Origin: Acanthosepion lycidas
Lineage: Eukaryota > Mollusca > Cephalopoda > Sepiida > Sepiidae
Direction of reading: 5' to 3'
NCBI GenBank assembly: GCA_963932145.1
Contig: OZ010574.1
Coordinates: forward strand, 83,030,549 to 83,094,548
DNA length: 64,000 nt
Under the pieces are notes generated by a model. It worked only from the letters and a program-made list of their open reading frames with translations, searched no databases and had not been told where the DNA came from. Made by a program: the position numbers and the translations under genes. Positions 33,883-45,218 of this stretch are shown here, piece after piece; within the stretch, counting starts at the first letter, position 1, and each line of letters opens with the position of its first letter.

Positions 33883-34819
33883 GGTATCTGTACTGTTTAC
33901 ATGCACAGTAATTTAATATTAACTGTCAATTTCATTATGTTTAATGGAAGTTTTTTGGCATGGTAAACTGGCTTGTGTGCAAATATGTATGCTTTTCAAA
34001 GAGGGGATCTTGGAACTTACACTAAATTAAAACTTTATAACTATCATGCCCATTCTTAATCTTTCCCCTGCCCCTTGGTAAGCTGATTTTAATGAATTCT
34101 ATGAACAACTGTCAATTCCTGCTTTGTGTTTGTGATAGGCATTATTACATTTTAATTCTAAACATTTTTTCTTTTTTTCTCTCCCTCTCAAATAAAATAA
34201 TTAACTTTCCTCTGTATGCCTTCAGACTAATGACTATGCTCCTGACAATAACTCAAATGGGGGTAGGGGATGAACATGCACCCCTAAGCAACCTCTGTTA
34301 CCCCCATTTCTTCAGTGGGTCTTTTCGTCCTTATGCATATGAGCCAGCTTACCTTGGTACCCTACGTCTCTGACTGGTACAATGTTTCTGACTAAAGAAA
34401 GAGTTCTGTTACCCTGACCTCTAGCCAGACAAGACACATACAATTGGAGTATTGCACCTAAATCCTTCCTAAGTTATTTTCCTCATCATTAAGGGTGATG
34501 GAGATAAACATTTTTGGGGGTTTTGGTATTATCCGTCTGCTAGTCAGAGATCTGAACCTTCAAGTAACTTTGAAGAAGGTTATCCTATCAGCAGGTATAT
34601 AATTTCAGGTCTATTGTACTGCCATTTTGTGAATAGTTTCTTATCTGTATAATAGTCTCCAGTGAGGCCTCTCGATGTCATGATGATGGGTACTGTTACG
34701 GCAATATATCCAGGCAAATCAATCCCAGTTATTTATATGTGCATCTCTAAACCAACCAAAACAAACATGAAAGTAATCAAGTTGAAAATGAACAAAACTA
34801 ACAAACTCAATGTCAAAAA
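33883..34819. other. Noncoding; possible LINE-B 5' region
   Basis: 34240-34700 is less AT-rich than its surroundings and leads into LINE-B coding sequence. It could be LINE 5' untranslated sequence, but I have no second copy to compare. Confidence 0.4.
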
Positions 34820-36175
34820 AAAAATGTAGACCCCAGCTATGCTGCCCTAATCTCCGAATGGATCATTTCTGGAATGGAATCTTTTATATCCTCTGAAAAA
34901 TTCCAGCAAAAACCAAATAGTCAGCCCTGGTTCACCCCAGAATGCACTGCAGCCATAGATCACTGAGAACATTACTTCAAAATCTATCACAAGGAGTGAT
35001 ATAGTCTGGCCCTTATTTCTTTCAGAACAGCTCATAATTTCTGTAAGAGAATCCTGGAAAAAGCAAAGTACAGCTACGTGCAATCTGTCCAGGCCAAGGT
35101 TGAAAATAAACAATTTGGATCTCGCAAATTCTGGAAGATCACCAACCAAATTATGAACAGAGGCAAAGTGACTTTGCTCACTATTATAAATGACCCTGAG
35201 GTCAACACACAAGGCAAAGCTTTTCACCTCGATTTTTACCTCAAACTCAATGTTAGGTGACAAAGGCCATCCTTTACCCAACTTCCCATGTCTCACTGAG
35301 CACAATCTCAATAATTTACTCATTTCAGCAAGAGAAGTCTCTAGAATTATTAAAAAACTTGACCCCAAAAAAGCCACTCTACCTATGAATATACTCAGAT
35401 CATTTGTAAATGTTTATGCCGATGATGTCATGATATACAGATGTACCTCTAAAAGTCTTGACAATCGGAGATTGGCATCTGACTTCTCTTCTGATCTAAC
35501 ATTAACTTCCCAGTAGGGAAAAAACTGGCTGGTTCAATGCTTCTAAAACCAGACTGATCACATTCCATCACCACTGGTCAGATTTCAAACTACCACCAGT
35601 CATAATGAATGCATGTCCCCTTGAGTAGCCTCAAAAAGAGGGTCTCAAATTCACACCCAATGTCAAGTGGAATTCCTATATATGATCCATTGATAAAGTT
35701 GCAGGTAAAATGATTGGCTCCCTGTATCACTAGAGTAAGTACCTGAATCCTCATGCTATCCTTTACCTTTCGGATCAGGCCCAAAATAGAGTACTGTTGC
35801 CATATTTGGGCAGGAGCTACCTAGGCTAACTTTCCAGTCTTGATAGAGTTCAAAAGTGTCTGAGTCCTTGTGGGAAAAGAATTATTTTTTATACTGCAAC
35901 CTCTCTCTCACACACGCACACACACAGATGGGATGTGGCAAGTCTCTCACTGCTCTATCAGTAATATCATAGAAAGTGTGCAGACAACTCAAATGGTTCC
36001 ACTCAAACAGCTTCTTCCTGCGAACCACTGCTCTGTGAAACAGACTCCCTAAAGGATGTTTCCCCAATCACTATAATCTTAACCTGTTCAAGTCTAGTGC
36101 CAACCATTATCTTCCCCTCCATATAAAGTACCCCTTATTGTAACCCTCTACCTAAAATGGCCTCAAGTGAACCAT
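34820..36175 (+). pseudogene. LINE-B (CR1/Jockey-like), internally deleted
   Basis: The + strand encodes QPWFTPECTAAIDH, then FCKRILEKAKYSYVQSVQAK and FGSRKFWKITNQIMNRGKV, the linker before RT. VSRIIKKLDPKKAT follows, the RT entry block normally continuing GPDGIP. After about 12 codons the frame passes directly into VYADDVMIY (YADD at 35415-35426), so roughly 130-150 residues of fingers and palm have been removed without shifting frame. Downstream pieces in other frames (KLPPVIMNACPLE, SLTALSVI) match the thumb and tail. Stops and frameshifts show it is dead. Confidence 0.85.
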
Positions 36176-36262
36176 ACTGTAAATATATATATATATAGAA
36201 GATATTGATTAATAACTTTGAATGTTTAAATGATTAATAACTTACTTGAATGTTTATTGCAG

Positions 36263-36458
36263 TTGAGAAAAGTTTGCATGATGGAATCATACTCTGACAT
36301 GTCGGGACCAATACAACCTGTTCCCAGTCTTCCTTTAACAATGAAATCAGTGGCACCAAGAATGACCAAGGAAATAAGTGCAGCTGCTGCAAACACAACA
36401 ACTTTCAAGTATGACAAGTGGAAAAGAGTTCCCAGGAAGCCCGATCATTTGGTCAAAC
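36263..36458 (+). CDS. Candidate coding exon of an unidentified host gene
   Basis: The segment is open in one frame for 196 nt. It is preceded by 'tgaatgtttattgcag' (acceptor AG at 36261-36262, with branch-point-like ttaataac about 25 nt upstream) and followed at 36459 by GTAAGT, a consensus donor. It starts in phase 0 and ends one base into a codon. The encoded peptide is LRKVCMMESYSDMSGPIQPV then PSLPLTMKSVAPRMTKEI, SAAAANTTTFKYDKWKRV and PRKPDHLVK: Pro/Thr/Ala-rich, then basic. Base composition is visibly less AT-rich than the flanks and it matches no repeat elsewhere in the window. I do not recognise the protein. Either Met in the MMES pair could be a start, so a first coding exon is possible. 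LINE remnants on both sides fit an intron setting. Confidence 0.55.
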
Positions 36459-36499
36459 GTAAGTTCCAAATTTTTATTGCTGTTTTTTCTGACACTTAT

Positions 36500-36870
36500 A
36501 AATTTTCTATGTGCCATGTTCCTTTACAATGTGGGCTATTAATGGCTCTCCACAACTTCCTATTCTTTGTAGGTCTTAGGTTTGTCCTTTCACCATCTCT
36601 TCAAGTCATTGTTCTGCATTTCATTTACACAATCTTGTTAGTTATATTACTTTCTGTTTCCCTCTGACCCTCTTGCCTTCAAGAGTGTCAAATTCTCTAA
36701 GCTTTTTCCTTCATTATCTAAGAAATTTCAACTCTTTCTGATTCTATGTATAAGTGTCCTTTTTAATAATCTTCCTCATCATTACGAACATATTCAGTTT
36801 CTGGTATTCTCAGTATCCTTCTGTAGAACCACATTGCTGTTGCCACAAGTCTGTTATGAATATAATGTTG
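36500..36870 (-). pseudogene. LINE-C 3' terminal coding fragment
   Basis: The minus strand encodes MWFYRRILRIPETEYVRNDE near 36850-36780. At its 3' side is the WRxxI..VLKG-like end (cacaacttcctattctttg region, ~36550). The same sequence blocks occur at 37645-37870, 27215-27550 and 48085-48530. Confidence 0.7.
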
Positions 36871-37395
36871 CATTTCATGTCATCTTTAGTTTCAATTCTT
36901 CAAACCCCAATACTACATCATAAACTGCATAAACAATGAATGATTTCCTTTTCTTATGTTTCTTTTTCATCTGTAGGGCTGTAATTGTGATATTATTTCT
37001 ATGAGAAAGTCTGAGGAAGATCATCAGGAGAATGCATGCTAACCACTGGCTAGAATTTCATCTCCATATGCTGGCTTGAATCACTAATGTATGAGGCATG
37101 TTGACTCTTAAAATTCTTTCAGCCATCTCCTCTGTGTCTTTGTGACTTTTTGGTATTATATCAAAAACTTAAATAAAGGCAATTTATCATTGTCAGGATT
37201 CTATACCCATGAAGTTTTCTAACTCGTAGTTTGCCATTTTGGGCCAGCCTATGCATTCTGTAAAGATAAGTTTTTACAATTTGTTTATTGTTTGATCAGT
37301 GGATTAATGGAAGGGTGAAATTTCAGTTTTTGAACTTGACTTTCTTGAATTGTCAAGTACAACAAAGAAGTAAAAGTTGGTCAAAATCATATCCC

Positions 37396-37503
37396 ATCAT
37401 TTAGTAGGGAGATACAACTTACATCATTTGGTATCATTTAGTAGGGAGATACAACTTACATCATTTGGTATCATTTAGTAGGGAGATACAACTTACATCA
37501 TCC
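37396..37503. repeat. 37 bp tandem repeat, three units
   Basis: Units begin atcatttagtagggagatac at 37396, 37433 and 37470. They are identical apart from the last few bases. Confidence 0.97.
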
Positions 37504-37644
37504 AGGTATTAATATTACAAAGTATCATGGAACCAATTCTTGGATTGTTATTAAACTAAAATTATCCTTTATTTATTCTCAGTTAAAAAGAATGATAATT
37601 AATTCCAGAAGAAAATCAAAAAGCATTTATTGATATTCTTTTTT

Positions 37645-37870
37645 ATGTCCCATGTTCCTTCAGGTTGTGTGCGATAGTTGCTCTCCACAACTTCCTATTC
37701 TTTGTGGCTCTTAGCAATATTTGGCTTTTTACTTTCCCTACCCATCACTTTTCTTCCATCCACTTAAACAAGTTTTTAGGTTGGTTGCTCACACTTTCCT
37801 TCTTGTCCCTCATTATATCTTTGATACGTCCAATTTTCAATATAAGGTCAGCTAATCTTACTAAAAAATA
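37645..37870 (-). pseudogene. LINE-C 3' end fragment
   Basis: 'ctctccacaacttcctattctttgt' (split by mutations) and flanking words match 36540-36570 on the same strand. No long frame remains. Confidence 0.6.
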
Positions 37871-38254
37871 GCTGAAAATATTTTGAATCTATGTCATATT
37901 TTGCATGACAAAATTTGTAAATATCTGAAGCATGATGATAATTAAAATTATTAGTTTAATATTTCTTCTAAATTCCTAGGAGAAAAATATATATGGCTGT
38001 AAAGAAAGAGAGAACATTTTAGGAATTAAAATTTTCACTTGAATATTATATTCTAAAATTTATTCATTCGTAGTGTGATTATTAACTGTAATTTAAAATT
38101 GGGAATGGCAGTGAATGTCTTCAAGCTGAATTTGCATTTTCATATTTACAGTTAGGCCTCAATCAGAATTTATATTGTTCAAATGTAAATCTCTTATTCT
38201 GTGGTTACTTCTAATTTGAAAAAGAAAACATATAGCACATTTATAGCTTGTTAA

Positions 38255-38255
<1 letters not shown>

Positions 38256-38311
<56 letters not shown>
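38256..38311. repeat. (TA)n microsatellite
   Basis: About 56 bp of alternating TA. Confidence 0.97.
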
Positions 38312-38312
<1 letters not shown>

Positions 38313-39107
38313 CATTACTTGTCATATATGTTTCTGTTTTTAAGATTATGACAACAATTGAATTAAAATCTTGACATAAAATGTATGGAGTGATTTGGAA
38401 AATGATGTTGCATTTCTAGACCTTGAATGAAAACCAATTCAGATGCAAAAACCATCAAATCTACCAAGAAGATAATTATCAAAAACAATAAAATGAAACA
38501 AAATAAAACTGTTTTATTTCATAATGAAGAAGTCTTGTATCCTGAAGGAAAACCGAATATTGACATGTAAACTCTTACTCTAATATTTTGTGGTCTTGGC
38601 AAGCAGTTATTGGAAAATAATAGGTAAGACAATTGCTTACAATAAAGCAAGATAATCATAGCAGATCATTATTTTCAAGAATGAATGAAGTGTGTGAATT
38701 TACACAATAATACCATGAAGTGAAAGTGTGTTGTTCTTCAGAAAGACATCACACAGTAAAATAAATTTTGTTACTTTGGGAGAATCTGTAGCAAAGCTTT
38801 TAAATTAGTATTTAATCAGTTCGTGGGTATTCTTTTTAATAGAAAAAAAAACATTAAAAATTGGAAAAAGATAAATTTGGTAAATTTATTGATTATCCCA
38901 TATTTTTATCCATGGAATAAAAGAATTAGAATAATTTGAAATATAACCATTACTCTCTACACAATATCTGTTTAGATAATACAATAGACTTTGCACCTTG
39001 ACCAGCATATATAAATATTTGAGACTAAACACAGCATACATTGTATGAAGATTACACTCAAGCATGAATCAGTTTTGCAGCTCAATGTCCACCTCAGTAT
39101 AAACTTT

Positions 39108-39111
<4 letters not shown>

Positions 39112-39152
<41 letters not shown>
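39112..39152. repeat. (TA)n microsatellite
   Basis: About 41 bp of alternating TA. Confidence 0.97.
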
Positions 39153-39154
<2 letters not shown>

Positions 39155-39309
39155 CTCTAAATGTTACCACCCTGTTTTTCAAGTATGTATTGCATCTAGT
39201 AGCCTGCATATTCAAGTGACTTAATAGTGAAAACACTGCATAATAATAACAAAAACACTTTTTAGAGAAAACATTAATGGGTGCTTTACATTGCTCAGCC
39301 ACGGTAAGT

Positions 39310-39740
39310 TTAAGCGTGATGATGGCTAAAAGATATTAGAACCCTTGCCTAATGCTATGTGTTTATGTAACAGTGTTGTAATGGAATTTCCTATACTCCC
39401 TATCACATATGTGGACTGACTATATCAGTAGATATATATAGTAAGCACAGGATATGCCTGGTGATTTGCTTTAGGAATTATTAGCCTGCTAACCAATCTT
39501 GTCTTTCAATAGTGTATCCTCTTTTACAATAAACCTCTCTTTCTTTCATCTACACCCCATGTTGCTGTTCCTTTCACTCAAGTACCACCTTTGTCTGTTT
39601 GTCACCTCTTTAAGGATACAACAAACAGTTACCATTAGAAATTGCTATATTATACTATTTAAGCTTTATTTTGGTATATAAAATTAAATTTATTGATACA
39701 TTCAGTGCTACATTGGATATTTGAACCCTTACATAAAGCC
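39310..39740. repeat. R6 unit split by a solo LTR
   Basis: 39330-39373 (gatattagaacccttgccta, gctatgtgtttatgtaacag) and 39624-39740 (accattagaaattgctat, gatatttgaacccttacat) are parts of the ~112 bp unit seen at 31800-32040. The 250 bp LTR separates them. Confidence 0.75.
39374..39623 (+). mobile_element. Solo LTR, 250 bp
   Basis: It starts TGTTGTAATGG and ends GGATACAACA, so the termini are TG...CA with a 7 bp inverted repeat (TGTTGTA/TACAACA). It is bounded by a perfect 5 bp target duplication, AACAG, at 39369-39373 and 39624-39628. A polyadenylation-like AATAAA lies inside (tacaataaacctctc). A second copy sits at 53868-54120 in reverse with its own duplication. No primer-binding site or gag-pol adjoins, as expected after LTR-LTR recombination. 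Confidence 0.9.
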
Positions 39741-39844
39741 ATGTGTTTTTATTAAGACTAGTTGTGTTTTATCATAGTAAATAAAATTTATAGAACAAAA
39801 AAAAGGTATGTGAATACTTTTACACAAGCTTTATGTTTATTTTT

Positions 39845-40080
39845 GCATAATGAGGAAAGAAAATTTGGTGAATTAAACACTCACAAGACATTCATGGCTA
39901 GAAAAGCAAGGGAAAACTGGAAGTAACCTATTTGACGAGTTTGAGTGAATGAATAGCAGAACAAAGACTGCAACAACGAAAAGGGTCGGAAGTTAGCAAG
40001 AATTACTGACAGCAGCTAAAAACAGGAAGTTGTGGAGGCCCACAAACAGAAAGGAAATGGCATATAATAGAAACCAATAC
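39845..40080 (+). pseudogene. LINE-C 3' end fragment
   Basis: The translation includes MRKEN, EKQGKTGSNLFDEFE and LTAAKNRKLWRP, matching HIMRKE...GKRDRG...LLRATKDRKLWRAM of the RTE-type end. Confidence 0.65.
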
Positions 40081-40283
40081 AGCCTTTTTTAGGTGTATGT
40101 TGTATTTGATAAGCATCTAAGAATTTTGAATTGAACCCTTATTTAGTCCAAAAACAGTTTATTTTCATTCCACTCTCTTTACCAACAGATATCTTGTCTG
40201 TAGTGAGTGCAAAATAATAATAGCTCCTTTTACCCACTCCATTCAAATATGGAGGACTGAGGAAAAAGATGGGAAGGAAACAG

Positions 40284-40495
40284 TGTGAAATTTTCTTTGG
40301 ACCAATGAAAACCTTGCCATCACAGCAATTGGCCAGTGAGCTGAAAAATGAGAGGAAATAAATTTGTGAGCCTATATGAAATTGTTTTTGAAACAATGAA
40401 ATCCTTGTCTCCACAGAAATTAGCCAGTAAGCCAAGAAGAAAGAAAAGAAAGTAGTGAGCCTGTGCAAAATTACTTTTGATATAAAATGAGGAGA
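40284..40495. repeat. ~90 bp tandem repeat, 2.3 units
   Basis: Starts at 40284, 40376 and 40464: gtgaaattttctttgg / atgaaattgtttttg / tgcaaaattacttttg. Each of the first two units also has ccttg-c--cacag and ccagt-agc blocks. The minus-strand frame over it (40139-40468) has no family resemblance. Confidence 0.85.
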
Positions 40496-41007
40496 AAAAT
40501 TAAATTAATAATAGAAGAGTCTCTGAAGTCATGTGAAAGGTTTCATTTCTGTTCACAATATCCAGCATTGAAGTTATTGCCAGTGTAAAATTATTTGCCG
40601 CTTATATTATTGGCTTTCAACCAAGCAGGCAGCACTTCAAAGAATTTTCTCTCAAAATCCAAGAAAGTATTTCAAACTATCTCTCTTTGTCTACTTTCAA
40701 AGTATACAACCATATGTCCCTTTGGTGAGCAATGAACTCTTTTACTCTTGTTTTAAACATTTTTCAATATTATTTTGTGTCAGATTATTTAATCTGTTGG
40801 AAAGATATTTCTTCTTCATAACAATTCATTAAAACTACAGACTTTAAAAATTCCTGAGACAAGCTACTGACACAACTTCAAGTCTGTAAATTTGTAAATA
40901 AATTACTGATTTTGTTTTGTTAGAATTACCTGTATGTTACCTCATCATTACCATCCTTCATTGATCTTCTTGGCATGGGTAAACTGTTCATTTTAACCCT
41001 TAATCTA
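40496..41007. other. Noncoding stretch
   Basis: Nothing recognised. Confidence 0.55.
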
Positions 41008-42276
41008 TCAGGTCATCCCATAAGTTCTGTCCGAATTTTAACTTTTTGTTAAAATGAACAAAATTTAAAGAGTATTTTATAATGTCTAATGGAGCTGAAC
41101 ATTATTTTTATGTTTAGATGCATTTAAACTGATCAAATTTTATTTCAGAGAACAATAAAATTAAATTTTGTTTGATTAAAACCCTGCTAACATGGAAGTA
41201 CCCAAGAATCATTTGATGCACATAATGCTTTATGAGTTCAAGAAAGGAAACTCAGCAGCCAAAGCAGCTAGAAACATTCACTCAGTTTATGGAGAGGAAT
41301 GTGTGAATGAAAGAACTTGCAGAAGATGATTTGCAAAATTCAGAGGTGGAGATTTCATCCTTGAAGATGAAAATCGAACCGGACGTCCAGTTGAGTTTGA
41401 TGAAAAGCTTCTTGAAGCAGCCCTTGAAGAAAATCCTGCTTTATCAGTTGAGGAATTGGCAGTGGTTCTCATTTCAAACCATACAACTGTTCATCATCAT
41501 CTTCAACATCTTGAAAAAGTTCCTAAACTTGGAAAATGGGTGCCTCATGAATTGTCTGAAAACAACCTCAAATCCCAAGTTGACATCTGCTCTTCTCTCC
41601 ATTCTTGCCAACTTGTTTCACCTTTTATGGATAGACTTGTGACTGGCGATGAAAAATGGATCTTTTATTGAAATGTTAAGCATCATAGACAGTGGCTTGG
41701 TAAAGGGGAAGGACTCCAGCCACAGCTGAGAAGGGAACTTCATGGGCAAAAGGTTCTTCTTTCAATCTGGTGGGATCACCAAGGAATAATCCACTTTGAA
41801 TTCTTACCACCTAATGCAAAAATTAATGCTCAAATATACTGTCAGCAATTAGAGCATTTAAATGAAGCTCTAGTAAATCGAAAAGAGGTGATGTTTCATC
41901 AGGACAATGTGCGACCACACACAGCAAGAATCATGTCACAAAAGATCAAAGAACTTTGTTAGGAGGAAATTCCTCATCCACCTTATTCTCCTGATCTTGC
42001 TCCTTCAGTCTACCATTTGTTTCATAGCTTACAGAATCATTTTTCAAGAAACAGCTTTTGTAACACAGGAAGAGGTTAAAACTGACATTTGTGAGTTCTT
42101 CGAATCAAAGCCAAAAGAATTTTACAGTAATGGAATTAGTAAGCTTGTTAATAGATGGAAGGAAGTCATAGATAATCAGGGAAAATACATTGTTGATTGA
42201 ATCTGTAATTAAATGTAACATTTGGTCACTTGTTTTCTTTATTCAAAATTCGGACAGAACTTATGGGATGACCTGA
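41008..42276 (+). mobile_element. Mariner copy 2, both ends intact
   Basis: A complete 1269 bp element. The 5' end TCAGGTCATCCCATAAGTTC continues TGTCCGAATTTT, and the same 32 bp occur perfectly inverted at the 3' end. It is flanked by the TA duplication at 41006-41007 and 42277-42278. It encloses one transposase gene. Intact termini mean it could in principle be mobilised by a related active transposase; that is inference. Confidence 0.96.
41192..42200 (+). pseudogene. Mariner transposase, DD34D, inactivated
   Basis: The start at 41192 (MEVPKNHLMHIMLYEFKKGN) gives the helix-turn-helix region. It is followed by TGDEKWIFY (first Asp), MFHQDNVRPHTA (second Asp) and YSPDLAPSVYHLF (third position). 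The gap between second and third catalytic positions is 34 residues, as in mariner. The third Asp (normally PSDYHLF) is Val here. In-frame stops occur at codon 46 (TGG to TGA), after KWIFY (CGA-type to TGA) and after KELC. A frameshift follows LQNHF, and the end (EEVKTDICEFFESKP ... NQGKY) continues in another frame to 42200. Copy 1 lacks the codon-46 stop, so these are independent decays. Confidence 0.93.
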
Positions 42277-43679
42277 TACATGCCACTAAATGTTTCAATG
42301 AACTTGGTTTTGTCATCCTGCTTTATTCTTTCAACTGAAACAGAATTGTTGAAACCCATTACTCATTCTTAAGGTTGTACTCTTAACCACTAGAAAACTA
42401 CTGATGCTTAAATAATGCTTATATCTACAACCAAGTGGAGGATTTCAGTTCAAATAAATTAGGATATAATAACCAATCAGCATTAGGCATCATCAATCTT
42501 GGGAGACTATGGAGTTATGCTCTGGATGATGTTTCAGTTATGCCTTAACAGGTTTATTAAAAATGGTAGACTCTTCCACACTTCTCACAGATGAAGATTA
42601 ATTCTGGTCTGTCTTTGTCCTTTTCACTTCTGACAAAATGACAAAATGTCATTTGAGCATGCCTGCCTCCAGGATGATTGAATGATAGTGACAGCTTCTC
42701 ATACATCTGGATTGATACCTCAGGTTAGTTTAACAGAGATCTTTCTAGCATAGGTTGGTTTTGCCTTGTTCTGAACTAGCTCTCCATACAGGAGCTCCTT
42801 GGTTATTCAACAGTTATCAATTTGCACATATTTGAGTTAAAACAAGCAAATTTGCTTTAAGTGGAAATCTACACCCTTTTAAGGACAGTGATCTTGAAGA
42901 CTTTATCATGCCAAGAGACATTCAGGATGTGGAAGACTGCTGTACAAAAAACTTTTAGTATAGAATGTTTTAATCTTAGAAATTTTTATAAAGCAGTTAT
43001 TTTAATTTTCTAGATATTACAACTTTAAATAGTTTCATAAACTGAAATTATATCAATATGACAAACTCATTCATTGCGATTGTTTTATTCTCATAATGCT
43101 GGTTATAATAAATCTGGGTTTTTTTTTTGCTACGGTTGTATTGAAATATGTACTAATTTGGTTTGCAATAAATAGTTAAGTAGGGGCACTTTTTAAAGAA
43201 TATTTTTTATTGACAAACAAAAGATAGCTATTCTAGTTTGTTTAAAGAATTTGCAATAACTTTACTTCAAGCTATGTAAATATTGCTTAAATTTATTTTG
43301 AGTAAAAAATATTCAAGACATGTGCAGGTGAATTAGAGGGAGTAGGGCATTATTTCATTAGCCTAGGAGCCTCAAAAGATCATAATCTGGCTCTATATGA
43401 AACTATTTTAATGATGGACTGTAAGTTTCCTGTGCGAGTAATATCTGGAGATGCATGGTGTTTCTCTTAATTTGGTGTCATTGAAATCTTTTTTAGCAAA
43501 GTGGGCAATAGTCATCATTGCAGAATATTATCTTATTTGAATATGATCATTAGTTTTAAATGTTTTGGTTTAACCTATTTCACTCAACAACCATCTTATC
43601 CAAGAACTTGGAAGAATTCTCTGCATTTATGTTTATACCATCATTAACTTTGAAGTTTACTTCTTACAATACTAGTCTA
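42277..43679. other. Noncoding stretch
   Basis: No coding or repeat signature that I could match elsewhere in the window. Confidence 0.55.
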
Positions 43680-43870
43680 AAACTTTAATTCACTTCTCAC
43701 CTGCCTGTTGTCTTCTAAATCATATTAGTTGGCTATTTCTATAAAGGATTCAACCTCTAGCCTAGCCATCTAATATAGTTGTACATTCATCACTAGAAAT
43801 TACTGTTGAATAAATCAGTTTGTATCAGATTGTATTTTTGCCACTTAATAAATTTAAAAGATTTTATTTC
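43680..43870 (+). repeat. Dispersed repeat R3, partial
   Basis: cctagccatctaatatagtt, cattcatcactagaaat and aataaatcagttt match 19920-19985. Confidence 0.6.
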
Positions 43871-44399
43871 TATTTGCAGTTATATCTTTTTGTTATAACC
43901 CATGGCAATGTTAGAGTAGCTTAAATTATAAGTCAATATTAATAATAATAATATTATTATACTTATTCATAATATGATGAACACGTGACCGTCCAACATC
44001 TGGTATATAGTTGTTAGAACATTGTTGCCAACAGCAAATCACCATTAATGCATCATGTTTAGCACAAACAGAAGTTCTTCCAAATGACCATTTTATTTTT
44101 CAAAGTGAAAATTACCAATGCAAATTCACTTAATAACAGCGTCAAAAGCTATGGATTTATTAGTCTGTCTACATTTTATTCATTTAATGAATGCTCACAT
44201 TGTTGACAATTCCTTTAAAGGGAAATGTCAGCTGTGTTTCCAAATTTAAAATTTTCAGAGGTAAGCAGACTTGTGTGAAGAATTTACACAACAATAATGG
44301 ATAATGACTTGTTGTGTGTGGATATGAAACATTGATCACATTTACAATGTGAATGAACATAAAAAATATATTTGAAATTCTTAATACAAATTTAGTATA

Positions 44400-44990
44400 T
44401 ATCTACTTTCAAAAGACTATGTACCAAAAAACAGACCCGATGTGGCAGAAATATTCAGTGCATGGAGGAATGGTAGACTTATAAATGTGCAAGACAAATC
44501 ATTTTTCTTACCAGAATCTAACACAAACCGGCTTTCCTAGCAGATGCCATAGTAATAGATTCAATATAATCTTTCTACTTCATGTCAGCAGAAAATATTA
44601 ACTAGAGAAGGCAAAAATGTTCTCTAAGATGATTAAAAGAGATCTGTTTCATTGTGAAGACATTAAAATTAATGAACCATTTCTATTTTTGATATCAGCT
44701 GCCAATTTGACCTTATCAAACTGATCAGCCTTAGTATTAAGACATGGGTAAATAGTTATGACATCAGCATAGATACTGAGTTGAGAAATGCTGACATCTG
44801 GAAGGTCTTGATGAAAATTAGAAACCACATAGGAACAAGGATAGAACCTTGAGAGATATCCACATGAATGCATAAGGATCCAGAAGAGAGGCCATTCACA
44901 ACAACTTTCATTCTGTAACTTGATAACGAGGACTGAATTAAAAAAATTCATACCATAATCTTTTAACTTGTGAAGAAAACCAGGCAACAG
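44400..44990 (-). pseudogene. LINE-A reverse transcriptase fragment
   Basis: The minus frame from 44987 gives PGFLHKLKDYGM (RT block after AFDKVWH), then ISQLSIYADVITIY. The catalytic YADD is YADV (44760-44771). The QGSILVPMWFLIFI stretch lies in another frame. 44430-44640 aligns with 24170-24470 of the other LINE-A copy (ttcagtgcatggaggaatgg / ttcaatgcatggatgaatgg). Confidence 0.82.
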
Positions 44991-45148
44991 CCTGATCTAC
45001 ACTGTCTTTTAAATATAGAAATATCTGAGTGCTACTGTATATATGTGCTTACATACATCTGCTTCTCTGTGTACCTGTGATGTCCAAGTGCATACATAAT
45101 TTAAATATGCACAATATATAAAGATATTTAGTCACATAAAAAAATTGC

Positions 45149-45150
<2 letters not shown>
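44991..45150. other. Noncoding spacer
   Basis: Short unannotated sequence before the microsatellite. Confidence 0.5.

Positions 45151-45218
<68 letters not shown>
45151..45218. repeat. (TA)n microsatellite
   Basis: About 68 bp of alternating TA with one CA interruption. Confidence 0.97.

Larger units (their letters stand above)
37871..39309. other. AT-rich noncoding stretch with (TA)n arrays
   Basis: Contains (TA)n at 38256-38311 and 39112-39152. No gene or transposon recognised. Confidence 0.6.

Noticed and set aside
34847..35377. 176-codon minus-strand frame
   Set aside because: It is antisense to LINE-B coding sequence whose + strand has clear family motifs.
36226..36417. 63-codon minus-strand frame over the candidate exon
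   Set aside because: The + strand has the splice sites and the less biased peptide; the minus frame has neither.
40139..40468. 109-codon minus-strand frame
   Set aside because: It covers a ~90 bp tandem repeat and has no family resemblance.
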